A stretch of DNA of 46,379 bases from Lachnospiraceae bacterium (GCA_009780115.1 WRAQ01000024.1:1-46379); one strand, 5' to 3'. Shown: positions 1 to 9,574, numbered from the stretch's first letter. A program made the numbers and translations. Notes: generated from the letters alone by a model not told the origin.

Positions 1-3000
1 TCCGCTCCCATTTGCAAGCGCTAAGGTATTTTGCGCAATTGCGTAAGTAGCGGCCGTTTCGCCGGAAGCGCGGGAGAGGGCCCCGTTAAAGCCGGGCACT
101 TCGCCGGTTATATTTCCGCTGTACCCGTAAGTAAGTGCCGGGTCGGTTTGGCCAAAGTATTTTGAAAGGGCATTCGGGGTAACGGTAAGGGTTTTTTCGT
201 CAATCGTATAATTTCCAAGTGGCAGACCGGTAATCGCGCTAAATTCACTTCCCTCGGCGATATCAACAGTTACCTGATAGCTTCCCGCATTAACCGGAAT
301 GTCGGTACTGTTGTTATATTTCACGGTAATAGTTCCCATTCCGGTGATACCGGCTTTCGCCGTAACATTGCCGATTCCCTGAGCAGAACCGCTGTAAATA
401 TGTCCGGCTGGGATGGAATAAGTCAAATCTGCCGACACCGGCGCAGTCTTACTTGATACGGCAAGGACAACCGTTCCGCCGTTTGCCATCGCGGGTACAG
501 TCACAGTAACAGAACCGCCGCTTCCGGCCGGGATTTCATCACCCCGGTTGCCGCTTCTAATCATCGCATAATAATCAAGTAATTGTGTCCCTTGGGTAAA
601 GGGCGAGACAGATAACGTGGTAGTTTGTGCAGAAGCCGTACGATTAATAAAAGTCAAAACTGTTTCGGTACCGTGGGTAGCAGCAAAAGCAAGAACATTG
701 CTGTTGTTGGTATAATAAGTCCGCTCCCCTTTTGAATAAACTTTCGAAAACATCGCGCGGGTATTGATAATCGCCCGGTAATGCTGGTTAATTGCATTTC
801 CTGGTTCACCAATCGGATCGGCCGGATTAAAGGTCTTACCCCAATCAAAACTATAGCGGTTGGGGTGATACCAAGTCATCGCCCCGCCGGCAATCGAGCC
901 GGAATCATCAACACCATACTGTCCGACATCTTCACCATAGTAAATAATCGGCTGCCCCATTGCTGTCATCTGCAAAGTGGCGGCAGCTTGGAGTTTTGCA
1001 TCAATTTCAGCCGGTGTCCCGCTCAATTTTGTACCGGTATTATCCCGGTCATGGTTTGACAAAAACTGGCCTAAAGATAGTTTTGGATTAGCATGTAAAT
1101 ATGTTTCGCGGGCTACCAGCCTGGTTTGAATATTTGATAAAGCGGTGGAGTTGTTTACAAAGTCGATGGCAATGCCCTCGAAGGGGAAATCAACAAGTGA
1201 ATCCATTGAGCCGGTATGAAGATAACCGCCGGTAACATTCCATGCGCCGTCCCACAATTCACCAATCATTTTGAAGTCTCTGTTTTCTTCAATAACCCGT
1301 GATTTTAGGGCTTCCCATGTTTCATGTTCGACATGTTTCACGGTATCGACCCGGAAATAATCAATATTGTATTCGCTCATCCAATAGGTTTGCCATTCGA
1401 CAAGTTTTTCCCGGACAAGTTTGTCTTCGGTACGGAAATCAGGTAATCCGGCAAGGGCATCGGTACGGTCATTTCCGGTCGGAGGATAAATGGGATTGTT
1501 GCCCGGTTCACCGGTGATCGGGCGGAACATTGATTCGCCGTTGTCAAGCACGAAATGCGGAACAGTTGCGGAAGCTGCGGCATGAACATCAGTCATACCG
1601 TACCCGGCATGATTGATAACAATATCAACCATAAGTTTCATATCGCGTGAATGCAGAGCATCAATTAGATCATGCAAATCCTGAGCAGTACCAAGACGTT
1701 CATCAAGTTTTTCAAAAGTCTGCGCCCAATAACCGTGATAAGCTTCCTGAACATCGGGTGAGGGCTGCATACTTCCGGGAATATTTTCAACAATCGGAGT
1801 AATCCAAACGGTGTTTACACCTAATTCTTTCAGATAATCCAAGGAAGCGGTAAGTCCCTTGAAATCACCGCCATTTACGCGCCCAAGATTTCTGTTATCA
1901 ACATTGCTGTTATCAAATTCGTGAGGCCGGGTATTAACAATATTAGAGTTGGGGGTGACGACATTTCCGCCGTCGAGTCTGGCGAAACGGTCGGTAACCA
2001 TAAAATAAATAATTGCTTCACCCCAGTCAAAACCGGCGGTGATATCATCGGCAACCACCTCTGTTTTGACACTGGTATTAATAAAGGTATCGTCATTGAA
2101 AGTAATTCTCACATCAACGTTCTTTTCCCCCAAAGCAGTACTTGGCTCAACCACCTTTGAAAAACGTCCTAGTGTCAGCAATGGAATATCTTCGGTTGCG
2201 TTAAGCCCGAAAGCAGTAAGGTTGGCACTGACTGATTTAACGTCTTCAAGGCCTTCAACTATCAAAACGTTAAGTTGCTTGCTGTTAAACTCCGGATGGG
2301 CAAAACCGACTTTGAAAGGGGCAACTATTAGTTGTGACAAACCGCTTACTTGATTGTAATCATCTTCAACCCAAGTAAAGCCGCCGTCAAATGATAACTG
2401 ATAGCGCACTGTATTTCCGGCATTCAAGCCGGCCCCGTCAGTTTGGAAAGTATACATATCTTCGGTGCTATTATAGGTAAGGGTGACGGTTTCTAACCAC
2501 GACTCATTATTTATAGCATAACGAGCCTGCGGGGCGGTGACAGGGTTTTGATTTTGCGGGGTCCCGTCAACAAAACGTTCTTGGTCACGCCAGCGGAAAA
2601 CAACCTCTTGTTCCAGATCGTTATTGATACCGATAAATGATACCGCCTGCGCATAAGTGCGAATAACTTGACTGTTGGCGGCCAAATGGATTTTGGTATT
2701 AGGTTCCTGCGGATGTTTGGTAACAAAACGGTCAATATTGGCAGCGGAATTACCGAAACCATTAACGGCATTATTAATATTGTCAGGATTGCCTCCGCCC
2801 GGCCATTGCCCTGTTCCCCGGACAATGAGGCCGAACTCACGGCCAAGCTGCTGTGCGGTAATCGGGGCAAGGGTGCGGCCGGTAGTACCAGTCCAGGTAA
2901 ATTTGAAAGGTGAATTTAGTAAATCCGTGCCGCCCTGCCACATATGAATATCGGCATTAGTCAGGGCGGGAGTACTATCGATTTCAATAATAAAGTTGTA

Positions 3001-6000
3001 ATCACTGGTAAATGGCTCAAGGTCGGCATCGGTAAAGACGGCAATACTGCGGGCGGGAACGGTTGGCCATGCACCAACTGCGGCTTTGCCAAGGCCGTGG
3101 ACGAGGTCGACCTCTTCATGATTGACTACCCTGGTCAATGGCTTGGTATGTCCAAGATTCACATTGGCATTCAAAGTCTCGTTGCCGTTGTAAACAACAT
3201 AAATATTGTCCCATTCATCATTGGTTGCATTTGCACCGGAACCGGTGTTGATTCTGTAAGCGACGACACCGGGAACGGCGGCGCCGGATCCGGCAGCATT
3301 TACGAATCCGGTTTTTGAAGTAGCATCACCATCTGTCGTAAAACCGATTTCATGCCAATTGGCATTGATAATATCAACATTGTCCATCCGGAAAGCCGGA
3401 TGGGTATTACGCATTTCAATCAAACCTTTGTAATAATCAAAAACCAAAGGATAATCAGCTTTGTCCTGCCAGTTGATGACATTGATTAAATCGCTGGCAT
3501 TATAGCTGTTTTTGTGTCCCTGTTTGGTACGGAGGAACTCGTCACCGGCCTGAAAGAAAGGTACGCCCTGGCTGGTCATGATGATTCCGGCACTAAGGAG
3601 CTGGGATTGAGTTGATGCCCGCACACCTCCGTCATTTTGCCCGGTGCCTGTATTACGGTCGGTTATTTCAGCAATGCTGCTAAAACCGGGCGCGGGACGG
3701 CGGGGCGGATTCGTTGGGATTGGGCTTGATTTGTGTTCGTCCCAAATCATCAGGTCGGGGTGACCGTTAGTCCAAAAAGAAATACTTATTTTGTCCCACA
3801 AATTCAAATTGTCGTGGGCGGTGATATAATTAACTGTTTCGGAAGCATTGGCAACGATATTGGAAGCCCCGTCACTCGGGTGCTGCCAACCTCTTGCGCC
3901 ATGAAGGATTGCTCCGGCATGGTTTGTTATCCCGGTGATAAAACCTTTGTTTGCATCGGTTACTTCACCGCCCGGCCCTCTGTCATTGTGGTCGGGTGAA
4001 CCTTTGAGCGGCCCGCGGAAATGGTCATTAAAGAACGACCAGCCCTTGTTTTTTTGACTACCACGGTCAACAGGTGTTTGACCGGCAGGTATGACATGGC
4101 CGGGGTCCCAGGCGTATCCTGGCCAAGGCTCACCGTAGATAACGACTTGAGGGTCAACCGCGCGCAACGCATTTGAAACCGCCTCCATTGTACTTTCGAC
4201 ATGAAGCCCCATCAAGTCAAAACGGAAACCGTCAATACCATATTCTTTCTGCCAATGAAGGACACTGTCGACGATGAATTTCTGAACCATCGCCCGTTCA
4301 TCGGCGACCTCATTGCCGCAGCCGGCACCGTCGGTATAAAGGCCGGTATTAAGGCCGGTGCGGTAGTAGTATCCCGGTACTGCCCGTTGGAACGGGCCGT
4401 CATTGGTAGAGTAAGTGTGATTGAAAACCACATCCATAACTACTTTGATACCGGCATCGTGCAGGGCATTGACCATTTCCCGGAACTCCCTGATTCTGAC
4501 ATAGGGGTCCCAGACATCGGTAGCATAATTACCTTCCGGCACATTATAATTCTGCGGGTCATAACCCCAGTTAAAAGCGCGGTTGTCAGCAAAATTGTTG
4601 GGGCGCAGCTCATCAACCGAACCATAATCAAAAGCCGGTAAAAGATGGACATGGGTAACGCCAAGTTCGATTAAGTGGTCAATACCGGTTGAAGGCGCAT
4701 TGGGAATGGAAATCGGTTTGCCGTCAGCGCCATAAGCCCCTGTCATTGCCGCGCCAAGACCGCTGATTTCCTGTACTTTGGTCCCTTTTTCGGTAAAAGC
4801 GAGATATTTACCTTTATGCTCTTTCGAAATACCGGAAGTCGGGTGCATCGAAAAATCACGGATATGTAGTTCGTAAAGAATTGCATCAGTGGCGGATCTG
4901 TGGTGCGCGGAATCCAGATTTTGCGGTTTTCCTATTCCATCGGCCGGGATTGCCTTTGCCGCATCCAAATCAAGGATTGCCGACATCCAGCCATTAGGGC
5001 TTGCCCCGATGGCATAAGGGTCGGGTGCAAGGTCTGAATCACCGTCCGCATACGTAATCCGGTAGATATAGTATTTAAAACCGCTGGATGTGCCGCCGGG
5101 GTTGAAAATACTATTTGTAAAGGTACCGTTCAAAATATCATTTCCCGTGAACGTATATGACCAAAGACCGTTTGTATTATTGTAGTTCATTTCGAAAGTT
5201 GCATCAGGTGCTTCGAATTTTTCGTCTTTTATCTTGGTGACGTTGGTGCCAAGGCCGCCGATTTGATTCAAAGCTTTGAAGTCGGTTTCGCTTAAGGTAT
5301 TATAAATCAACAATTCAACTTTCTGTGCGGTTGGCGCCCACAGTTTGAAATCAGTTTGAGTCGGGCTGTAAATCATACCAAGCTTACCGGTATAAGTGAA
5401 ATTATCAAGCATCCGCCGCATCATAACTTTTTCCGCAAAAACGGTGTTGTTGTTCGGAGCGGTATCGGCGGTATTATAATGAACCGAATAATGGTGCCGG
5501 GGGTTCAAATCGGCGGTGGTGGTTAAGGTAACCCGGTCGGCGGTAAAACTAACGTTGCCTGTCAGGGTGACATTGGTACCGGTTGTGTGATTGTAAAGGC
5601 GGAAATTGTTCCGCAGTGACTGGGTGGAAGTGACATCGACACTGCCCGGCGCATTAGGGATATTGGATATCCGCGCCGTAACAGTTTGCAAAGTATCTGA
5701 CCATGCCCGGCGGACGTGTTGCTTGAATACGCCACCGGTCATCAAATCCGGTTCGGCACCATACAAAATCTGGTCGCGGTCCTCAATCAGCCAGACCGTC
5801 GCGATTCGCGTGGTAGGATTGGCTGTAATCGTGCGAGAGATGAGATTGTCCCGCTGCTCCCAATGATTGCCTTTTTTGAGGTTAAAATGAATTTCTGCTT
5901 CTCCTTCGACATCAAAAGTGATATTTGACCAGCCGGAAGTCGCGGCGGCGGGGAATAACGGTGAGTTTTTCGCTTGACCGTCAACACCCCAATACCACAG

Positions 6001-7077
6001 ATTCCAATCGGCGGAATCGCGGTTAAAGCGGAAGTAGTTAATATTGTAACGGTAATAACCCGCAGGTACATCGGGCGGCAGATCGGGGACAGGGGGGATA
6101 TTGAATCGGGCGAATTTATCCCCGGCAGCGTTCTCATCATTGTCGCCGGTGCCAAAGAGAGTCCGCCACTGATTTGCACCCCAGTCGGTATTAGGTTCCA
6201 TCCGGATTTTGAAATAGATAGTATCTTCATTAGTTACGGTGCCGAGAGTTCGTGAAGACTGGCGCAACGTGGTACTGCCCATGTCATGTGGAAGAAGATC
6301 AGCCGATACCGGGCTATCGGTGCCGCCAAATGCGACAGAAGGGAAATCAGCAGCTCCGCCATCTAACCAACCCCAGAAGTTGAATTGGGTAGTTGAGTTT
6401 TTAATCATTGCGGCTTTTACTTCTCTGGTATCCGCATCAACGCCCAGATAGAATGTAACCGGCATATACCGTTGCACATATGCGTGATGGTATTCGCTGG
6501 TCAGGGCAATACGCCTGTCATTGCCGGAAGCGAAAGCACCCCAGGTATCAGTACCGTAATTTAATAATTCAACGGTAACTTTCGGTGAGTCGCTTTCAAA
6601 ACTAATCCGCCGGAAACGGGTAATCGTTTCTTGAGTAACCGTTGGAGTTATTATATTGCCATTAGCATCTATGATGCGCACATTCGGTTGTGAGGGAACA
6701 GTAGAACCCTCGCTAAATAAATCTACCGTATATGTATAAACATCACTCGAAAAAGCATCAAATGAAAATCCTTGAAAGAGTAAATCCTCATCTAAATCCT
6801 CATCTTCATCGTCCTCGTTTTCATCAAGGTTGTCATCATCCTCATTAGAATCATTATCGCCGGGATTGCCATCGCCGTCCGGATAAGTTCCATCAGTAAG
6901 ATCGCCGCCTCCGGGATTTTCCCCGTCATTATCGCTTCCCCCATCCGGCTCGGAAAGATTATTAATTCCTGAATCCGGCGGCGGGTTTGGATTTTCTGTC
7001 GCTAATGTTGCCGGTGCCTGGCCAACAATCATGATAAATGCCAACAGTAATGCAAAAATTTTACGGCTCTTCTTCAT
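1..7077 (-). CDS. Secreted bifunctional pullulanase / alpha-amylase (partial, C-terminus off the left edge)
   Basis: The visible part has 2359 codons, starting at ATG 7077 with an AAGGAG site 6 nt upstream, and stays open to base 1. Residues 1-27 form a signal peptide, followed by an acidic linker (about 72-100). A CBM41-like starch-binding module (about 338-435) and a CBM48/N1 region (from about 560) follow. The first catalytic module has the type I pullulanase signature FNWGYDP (835-841), with predicted nucleophile D954 (GFRFDLMG), acid/base E983 (IYGEPWPG) and D1089 (TAHDN). A second complete GH13 module starts near 1680, with D1911 (YFRVDTVKH), E1940 (IGELWDG) and D2010 (SNHDRDN). MBG/YDG-like repeats begin near 2215. 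Known role of these families: cleavage of alpha-1,6 and alpha-1,4 bonds in starch or pullulan outside the cell. Two intact active sites on one chain resemble clostridial amylopullulanases. Whether a cell-wall anchor follows cannot be seen. Confidence 0.93.
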   Translation of the reverse strand, partial: MKKSRKIFALLLAFIMIVGQAPATLATENPNPPPDSGINNLSEPDGGSDNDGENPGGGDLTDGTYPDGDGNPGDNDSNEDDDNLDENEDDEDEDLDEDLLFQGFSFDAFSSDVYTYTVDLFSEGSTVPSQPNVRIIDANGNIITPTVTQETITRFRRISFESDSPKVTVELLNYGTDTWGAFASGNDRRIALTSEYHHAYVQRYMPVTFYLGVDADTREVKAAMIKNSTTQFNFWGWLDGGAADFPSVAFGGTDSPVSADLLPHDMGSTTLRQSSRTLGTVTNEDTIYFKIRMEPNTDWGANQWRTLFGTGDNDENAAGDKFARFNIPPVPDLPPDVPAGYYRYNINYFRFNRDSADWNLWYWGVDGQAKNSPLFPAAATSGWSNITFDVEGEAEIHFNLKKGNHWEQRDNLISRTITANPTTRIATVWLIEDRDQILYGAEPDLMTGGVFKQHVRRAWSDTLQTVTARISNIPNAPGSVDVTSTQSLRNNFRLYNHTTGTNVTLTGNVSFTADRVTLTTTADLNPRHHYSVHYNTADTAPNNNTVFAEKVMMRRMLDNFTYTGKLGMIYSPTQTDFKLWAPTAQKVELLIYNTLSETDFKALNQIGGLGTNVTKIKDEKFEAPDATFEMNYNNTNGLWSYTFTGNDILNGTFTNSIFNPGGTSSGFKYYIYRITYADGDSDLAPDPYAIGASPNGWMSAILDLDAAKAIPADGIGKPQNLDSAHHRSATDAILYELHIRDFSMHPTSGISKEHKGKYLAFTEKGTKVQEISGLGAAMTGAYGADGKPISIPNAPSTGIDHLIELGVTHVHLLPAFDYGSVDELRPNNFADNRAFNWGYDPQNYNVPEGNYATDVWDPYVRIREFREMVNALHDAGIKVVMDVVFNHTYSTNDGPFQRAVPGYYYRTGLNTGLYTDGAGCGNEVADERAMVQKFIVDSVLHWQKEYGIDGFRFDLMGLHVESTMEAVSNALRAVDPQVVIYGEPWPGYAWDPGHVIPAGQTPVDRGSQKNKGWSFFNDHFRGPLKGSPDHNDRGPGGEVTDANKGFITGITNHAGAILHGARGWQHPSDGASNIVANASETVNYITAHDNLNLWDKISISFWTNGHPDLMIWDEHKSSPIPTNPPRRPAPGFSSIAEITDRNTGTGQNDGGVRASTQSQLLSAGIIMTSQGVPFFQAGDEFLRTKQGHKNSYNASDLINVINWQDKADYPLVFDYYKGLIEMRNTHPAFRMDNVDIINANWHEIGFTTDGDATSKTGFVNAAGSGAAVPGVVAYRINTGSGANATNDEWDNIYVVYNGNETLNANVNLGHTKPLTRVVNHEEVDLVHGLGKAAVGAWPTVPARSIAVFTDADLEPFTSDYNFIIEIDSTPALTNADIHMWQGGTDLLNSPFKFTWTGTTGRTLAPITAQQLGREFGLIVRGTGQWPGGGNPDNINNAVNGFGNSAANIDRFVTKHPQEPNTKIHLAANSQVIRTYAQAVSFIGINNDLEQEVVFRWRDQERFVDGTPQNQNPVTAPQARYAINNESWLETVTLTYNSTEDMYTFQTDGAGLNAGNTVRYQLSFDGGFTWVEDDYNQVSGLSQLIVAPFKVGFAHPEFNSKQLNVLIVEGLEDVKSVSANLTAFGLNATEDIPLLTLGRFSKVVEPSTALGEKNVDVRITFNDDTFINTSVKTEVVADDITAGFDWGEAIIYFMVTDRFARLDGGNVVTPNSNIVNTRPHEFDNSNVDNRNLGRVNGGDFKGLTASLDYLKELGVNTVWITPIVENIPGSMQPSPDVQEAYHGYWAQTFEKLDERLGTAQDLHDLIDALHSRDMKLMVDIVINHAGYGMTDVHAAASATVPHFVLDNGESMFRPITGEPGNNPIYPPTGNDRTDALAGLPDFRTEDKLVREKLVEWQTYWMSEYNIDYFRVDTVKHVEHETWEALKSRVIEENRDFKMIGELWDGAWNVTGGYLHTGSMDSLVDFPFEGIAIDFVNNSTALSNIQTRLVARETYLHANPKLSLGQFLSNHDRDNTGTKLSGTPAEIDAKLQAAATLQMTAMGQPIIYYGEDVGQYGVDDSGSIAGGAMTWYHPNRYSFDWGKTFNPADPIGEPGNAINQHYRAIINTRAMFSKVYSKGERTYYTNNSNVLAFAATHGTETVLTFINRTASAQTTTLSVSPFTQGTQLLDYYAMIRSGNRGDEIPAGSGGSVTVTVPAMANGGTVVLAVSSKTAPVSADLTYSIPAGHIYSGSAQGIGNVTAKAGITGMGTITVKYNNSTDIPVNAGSYQVTVDIAEGSEFSAITGLPLGNYTIDEKTLTVTPNALSKYFGQTDPALTYGYSGNITGEVPGFNGALSRASGETAATYAIAQNTLALANGSG

Positions 7078-7438
7078 ATGAATCTCCTTATACAAAAATG
7101 ATATTATCTCTGCGGATTATTGTCATATTGTGTAATAAACAATCATCGCCGATAACGTTACCGGAAACGTTCCCGAAAACATCTAAAAAAAACTTTTTTT
7201 CAAAATTAGCTTTCTTTTTATTTATTTCATTTAGTAAAACAATAGGAGCAGATGGCTATAGCAAGATGATTTTTTACTAAAGACTGATTAGATAGTTAAT
7301 AAAACTATAACATATCAAGCATCAAAAATCAAGAAAAATTTCCGGGCTAAGGCAACCAGTTTTACGCAAAACCGATTTAATTCGGCAATTTTTGCAAACC
7401 AGTTAAAATTTGCTTATAAATAAAGCACAAACATAGGC
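7078..7438. other. Divergent intergenic region between the pullulanase gene and ilvD
   Basis: This AT-rich stretch separates two genes pointing away from each other. It holds the pullulanase ribosome-binding site next to base 7080 and an operator-like pair at 7151-7175. I found no convincing minus-strand promoter; a weak candidate is a TTGTTT at 7142-7137 with a poor -10 box. The only open frame (7038-7280, plus) lies antisense to the signal peptide, has no ribosome-binding site, and is not called. Confidence 0.6.
7151..7175. promoter_or_regulatory. Pair of LacI/GalR-type operator-like palindromes
   Basis: Two AACGTT-centred near-palindromes lie side by side: GATAACGTTACC at 7151-7162 and GGAAACGTTCCC at 7163-7174. 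Their centres are 12 bp apart and they lie 74-95 bp upstream of the pullulanase start. LacI/GalR-family regulators, including MalR-type maltose regulators and CcpA, bind palindromes with a central CG step. Control of the pullulanase by such a regulator is inference; no regulator gene is present in the window. Confidence 0.4.
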
Positions 7439-7467
7439 TAGTCAATATATCAGCGATTTGATATAAT
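7439..7467 (+). promoter_or_regulatory. ilvD promoter
   Basis: An extended -10 (TGATATAAT, 7459-7467) is preceded by a weak -35 (TAGTCA, 7439-7444) with 17-nt spacing. It lies about 30 bp upstream of the ilvD start. Confidence 0.6.
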
Positions 7468-7497
7468 GTAGTATACTAAGATTAGAAGGAGAAATTA

Positions 7498-9162
7498 ATG
7501 AAAAGCGATTCAGTAAAAACCGGTACCTCACAAGCCCCCCAACGGAGTTTGCTTAAAGCCCTTGGCCTCACTGATGAAGAGCTTAAGCGCCCTTTAATCG
7601 GTATCGTCAGTTCTTATAATGAAATTGTACCCGGCCATATGAATCTTGACAAAATCTGTGATGCGGTAAAACAAGGAGTTGCAATGGCAGGCGGGACACC
7701 GGTGATGTTTCCGGCGATAGCTGTCTGCGATGGTATTGCGATGGGGCATATTGGAATGAAATACTCGCTTGCTTCCCGTGATTTGATTGCTGATTCAACC
7801 GAGTGCATGGCTTTTGCCCATGGCTTTGACGGTCTGGTTATGATTCCTAACTGTGACAAAAATGTCCCCGGCTTATTGATGGCGGCGGCGCGGATAAATG
7901 TTCCGACGATATTTGTGTCCGGCGGGCCGATGCTTGCCGGGATAATGAGAGGCGAAAAGAAAAGCCTAACATCAATGTTTGAAGCGGTAGGCAGAGTTAC
8001 CGCCGGAAAAATGAGTATTGATGAACTTAATGAAATGGAAGACAAAGCCTGTCCGACTTGTGGTTCATGTGCCGGTATGTTTACTGCAAATTCAATGAAC
8101 TGTCTGACGGAGGCATTAGGGATGGGGCTTAAAGGGAACGGCACAATTCCGGCGGTTTATTCGGAACGGATTCGCCTTGCCAAACATACGGGAATGCAAA
8201 TAATGGATTTAGTAACACGTGATATCAAACCTAGTGATATTATGACCGAGAAAGCTTTTATGAATGCCCTTACTGTTGATATGGCCTTAGGCTGTTCGAC
8301 TAATTCAATGCTCCATCTTCCGGCGATTGCTCATGATGCCGGAGTTATCCTTGACTTAACGATTGCCAATGACCTTTCAAAAAAGACCCCGAATCTTTGC
8401 CATCTTGACCCGGCCGGACCGAATCATATTGAAGAGTTGAATGAAGCCGGCGGTGTTTATGCCGTGATGAAAGAGCTTGATTCATTGAATCTTTTATATA
8501 CAGATATTATTACCGCAAGCGGAAAAACTGTTGCCGAAAATATTAAAGATGCGGTTAATAAAAATACCGAAATTATCAGGCCGGCTGACAATCCTTATTC
8601 CGTGACCGGCGGAATCGCTGTCCTTAATGGGAACCTTGCCCCCGAAGGAAGTGTGGTTAAACAATCGGCGGTAGTGCCGGAGATGATGATCCATGAAGGG
8701 CCGGCGCGGGTTTTTGACTGTGAAGAAGCCGCAATTACGGCAATTAAAGCCGGGCAAATTAATGCCGGTGATGTAGTAGTTATCCGTTATGAAGGGCCGA
8801 AAGGCGGGCCGGGGATGCGCGAAATGCTGAACCCGACTTCCGTCATCGCCGGAATGGGCCTTGGTTCAACGGTTGCATTGATTACCGACGGCCGTTTTTC
8901 CGGTGCTTCCCGTGGTGCTTCAATTGGCCATGTTGCGCCTGAAGCCGCTGTGGGCGGTCCGATTGCTTTAATTAACGAAGGTGATATTATCAAGATAAAT
9001 ATTCCGGAAAACCGCCTTGAAGTTTGTCTTAGCGATGAAGAACTGGCAATTCGCCGCAGCGCCTGGACACCGCGTGAACCCGAAGTCACGACCGGTTATC
9101 TTAACCGTTACCGCAAGATGGTCACAAGTGCCAGCAGGGGTGCGGTATTGGAGATAAAGTGA
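7498..9162 (+). CDS. ilvD: Dihydroxy-acid dehydratase
   Basis: This 554-residue protein is full length for IlvD. It dehydrates 2,3-dihydroxy-isovalerate and -3-methylvalerate to the 2-keto acids in valine, isoleucine and leucine synthesis, in the cytoplasm. Its Fe-S ligand motifs are visible: CDGIAMGH near residue 77, IPNCDKN near 118 and [11 protein letters not shown] near 185. The ATG at 7498 has an AGAAGGAG site 7 nt upstream. It lies upstream of ilvB on the same strand, but a toxin-antitoxin-like locus and several promoters separate the two, so they are probably transcribed separately. Confidence 0.97.
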   Translation: MKSDSVKTGTSQAPQRSLLKALGLTDEELKRPLIGIVSSYNEIVPGHMNLDKICDAVKQGVAMAGGTPVMFPAIAVCDGIAMGHIGMKYSLASRDLIADSTECMAFAHGFDGLVMIPNCDKNVPGLLMAAARINVPTIFVSGGPMLAGIMRGEKKSLTSMFEAVGRVTAGKMSIDELNEMEDKACPTCGSCAGMFTANSMNCLTEALGMGLKGNGTIPAVYSERIRLAKHTGMQIMDLVTRDIKPSDIMTEKAFMNALTVDMALGCSTNSMLHLPAIAHDAGVILDLTIANDLSKKTPNLCHLDPAGPNHIEELNEAGGVYAVMKELDSLNLLYTDIITASGKTVAENIKDAVNKNTEIIRPADNPYSVTGGIAVLNGNLAPEGSVVKQSAVVPEMMIHEGPARVFDCEEAAITAIKAGQINAGDVVVIRYEGPKGGPGMREMLNPTSVIAGMGLGSTVALITDGRFSGASRGASIGHVAPEAAVGGPIALINEGDIIKINIPENRLEVCLSDEELAIRRSAWTPREPEVTTGYLNRYRKMVTSASRGAVLEIK

Positions 9163-9170
9163 AATTTCCT

Positions 9171-9198
9171 TTGACTTTTTTAAAAAACATGATATAAT
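9171..9198 (+). promoter_or_regulatory. Promoter of the structured RNA downstream of ilvD
   Basis: TTGACT (9171-9176), a 16-nt spacer and a perfect TATAAT (9193-9198). It begins 8 bp after the ilvD stop codon and has no open reading frame with a ribosome-binding site downstream, so it probably drives a non-coding RNA. Confidence 0.6.
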
Positions 9199-9200
9199 GA

Positions 9201-9283
9201 CATATCAGCAGGAAAACAAGCGACTGCGAAGCAGGCATTTGTTTTCACTGATGTGTCAACGACAGACTGTAAGTCTGGAGTTG
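9201..9283 (+). ncRNA. Two consecutive hairpins, probable structured RNA of unknown function
   Basis: Immediately after a strong promoter, 9201-9255 folds into a long interrupted hairpin. CATATCAG pairs with CTGATGTG, GAAAACAA pairs with the complementary U-rich arm, and CTGC pairs with GCAG around a GAA loop. A second hairpin follows (9257-9283): CAAC/GTTG closing CAGACT-gta-AGTCTG. There is no T-run after it, so the transcript may continue through the next promoter to the terminator at 9377-9420. The function is unknown. It might be a longer form of the antitoxin RNA or an independent small RNA. Confidence 0.4.
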
Positions 9284-9308
9284 TAAGTATAGAGAATCAT
9301 GATATAAT
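9281..9308 (+). promoter_or_regulatory. Promoter of the putative antisense (antitoxin) RNA
   Basis: TTGTAA (9281-9286), a 16-nt spacer and TATAAT (9303-9308). The architecture mirrors the promoter of the convergent peptide gene (TTGTTT, 16 nt, TATAAT). Confidence 0.55.
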
Positions 9309-9314
9309 ATATTT

Positions 9315-9425
9315 AACAAGACAGCCGACAGGTAGGCGCCACTACCTGACCCGGCGCAAAATGAATTGACTATTTAGAAATAGTCGTCCAGACTTTGCGA
9401 GAGCCCAGGACGGCTATTTCTTATA
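9315..9425 (+). ncRNA. Putative antitoxin RNA of a type I toxin-antitoxin locus
   Basis: The predicted transcript is about 110 nt, from just downstream of the -10 at 9303-9308 to the T-rich end of the hairpin at 9377-9420. It contains a 5' hairpin (CAGGTAG 9329-9335, loop GCGCCA, CTACCTG 9342-9348) extended by GCCG/CGGC. Its 3' hairpin is the exact complement of the 3' end of the convergent peptide mRNA. The layout resembles the Fst/par family, where a short RNA converges on a toxin mRNA and the two share a bidirectional terminator. Function is inferred from layout only. Confidence 0.5.
9377..9420. terminator. Bidirectional terminator shared by peptide mRNA and antisense RNA
   Basis: A 13-bp stem (GAAATAGTCGTCC / GGACGGCTATTTC, one G-U) surrounds an 18-nt loop. 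It is U-rich on the plus side (TTATAT follows). On the minus strand the stem begins right at the peptide stop codon (9414-9416) and is followed by TAAATAG. Confidence 0.6.
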
Positions 9426-9503
9426 TAAATCTTTATAACCTTTATATGTAATGATTAGTACAAAAATATTTACAATCAATGCCAATATATCAATTATAAT
9501 CAT
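9414..9503 (-). CDS. 29-residue hydrophobic peptide, putative type I toxin
   Basis: The ORF starts at ATG 9503 and ends with TAG at 9414. It has a very strong Shine-Dalgarno (AAGGAAGGTG, 9519-9510) 6 nt upstream and its own promoter (9602-9575). The product begins MIIIDILALIVNIFVLIITY and ends in a Lys/Tyr-rich tail (KGYKDLYKK), so one membrane helix plus a positively charged C-terminus. Size, hydrophobicity, strong RBS, long 5' leader (about 65 nt) and convergence with a short RNA match Fst/Ldr-type toxins, which damage the membrane when overproduced. In the leader a UCCUU lies where it could pair with the AAGGA of the RBS and dampen translation. I do not recognise a named family, so the toxin call is inference. 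Confidence 0.55.
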   Translation of the reverse strand: MIIIDILALIVNIFVLIITYKGYKDLYKK

Positions 9504-9574
9504 AAAATACACCTTCCTTTCCGCAAGACCCGGATAAGGATGTGTGCCGCCTGTTCGACTGCCTGGTTAAGCAT

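Larger units (their letters stand above)
9313..9570. repeat. Inverted 20-nt repeat framing the toxin-antitoxin-like locus
   Basis: The first about 20 nt of both predicted transcripts are near-identical. TTAACAAGACAGCCGACAGG (9313-9332, plus) matches TTAACCAGGCAGTCGAACAG plus one G on the minus strand (9570-9550), about 17 of 21 positions. On the DNA this is an inverted repeat. The Fst/par locus has repeats near the RNA 5' ends, but there they give complementary RNA, whereas here both RNAs carry the same sequence. Confidence 0.55.

Noticed and set aside
7038-7280. 80-codon plus-strand frame antisense to the pullulanase signal peptide.
   Set aside because: No ribosome-binding site and low-complexity AT-rich codons; it overlaps a certain gene in antisense.
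9263-9277. CAGACTGTAAGTCTG looks like a tRNA-Tyr anticodon arm (loop with GTA).
   Set aside because: No acceptor, D or T arm fits around it, and no CCA end or T-loop consensus is present. It is better explained as the second hairpin of the structured RNA.
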